A DNA stretch of 15,423 nt from Bordetella parapertussis (GTDB lineage: Bacteria; Pseudomonadota; Gammaproteobacteria; Burkholderiales; Burkholderiaceae): positions 1-15,423 of the forward strand of contig CAMDLJ010000023.1 in NCBI GenBank assembly GCA_945901665.1, given 5' to 3'. A program made the translations under genes and the position numbers. Each line of letters opens with the position of its first letter. Position 1 is the stretch's first letter. The notes beneath the pieces were generated by a model. That model was not told the DNA's origin and made no database searches. It saw only the letters and a program-made list of their open reading frames with translations. Below are positions 15,401 through 15,423 of the stretch, in pieces.

Positions 15401-15423
15401 ACGCACCGCTGTCCAGCGCCTTG
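15397..15423 (+). CDS. Start of a probable molybdopterin-binding large subunit (CoxL-like), partial
   Basis: An ATG at 15397 overlaps the coxS stop by 4 bases and is preceded by AAGGAGA at a proper distance (15384-15390). Nine codons, MNAPLSSAL, remain before the window ends. Nothing in these residues identifies the protein. The assignment as large subunit rests only on the coxM-coxS-coxL order common in this enzyme family. Confidence 0.6.

Overview
The window is GC-rich, tightly packed bacterial chromosome. It most resembles a betaproteobacterium of the order Burkholderiales, probably family Comamonadaceae. That placement rests on the gene order mnmG-rsmG-lysE-parA-parB, on parS-like sites beside parAB, and on protein features (for example the MLYPQ start of MnmG and the MYAFKYQR start of the CoxM-like protein). 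No database search was possible, so the taxonomic call is an inference. I see no insertion sequence, prophage, CRISPR array, rRNA or tRNA.

Left part (1-4631): four metabolic genes in two divergent pairs. An acetoacetyl-CoA synthetase (minus strand, C-terminus cut by the window edge) diverges from a YdiI/PaaI-type hotdog acyl-CoA thioesterase. A PduO-type cobalamin adenosyltransferase (minus) diverges from a D-lactate/glycolate-type FAD dehydrogenase (plus). Together they suggest organic-acid and acyl-CoA turnover, with adenosylcobalamin supplied to an enzyme such as methylmalonyl-CoA mutase.

Centre (4632-13681): seven genes all on the minus strand. In transcription order they are mnmG (tRNA wobble-U modification), rsmG (16S rRNA m7G methyltransferase), a LysE/RhtB exporter, parA, parB, and two tandem membrane hybrid histidine kinases. 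The kinases overlap by 4 bases and appear to be diverged duplicates. Three parS-like 16-mers (10704, 10804, 11990) lie just upstream of parAB. Two of them are inside the coding sequences of rsmG and mnmG. This is a chromosome segregation locus with its centromere sites.

Right part (13997-15423): the start of a molybdenum hydroxylase operon on the plus strand, in the order coxM (FAD subunit), coxS (2Fe-2S subunit), coxL (only nine codons visible). The substrate cannot be read without the large subunit.

The most unusual points are a hexanucleotide-repeat insertion in rsmG, which adds a Ser/Pro/Thr-rich segment just before the SAM-binding motif, the clustered parS variants partly embedded in genes, and the tandem six-helix hybrid kinases directly downstream of parB. 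I did not find a convincing new multi-gene system.
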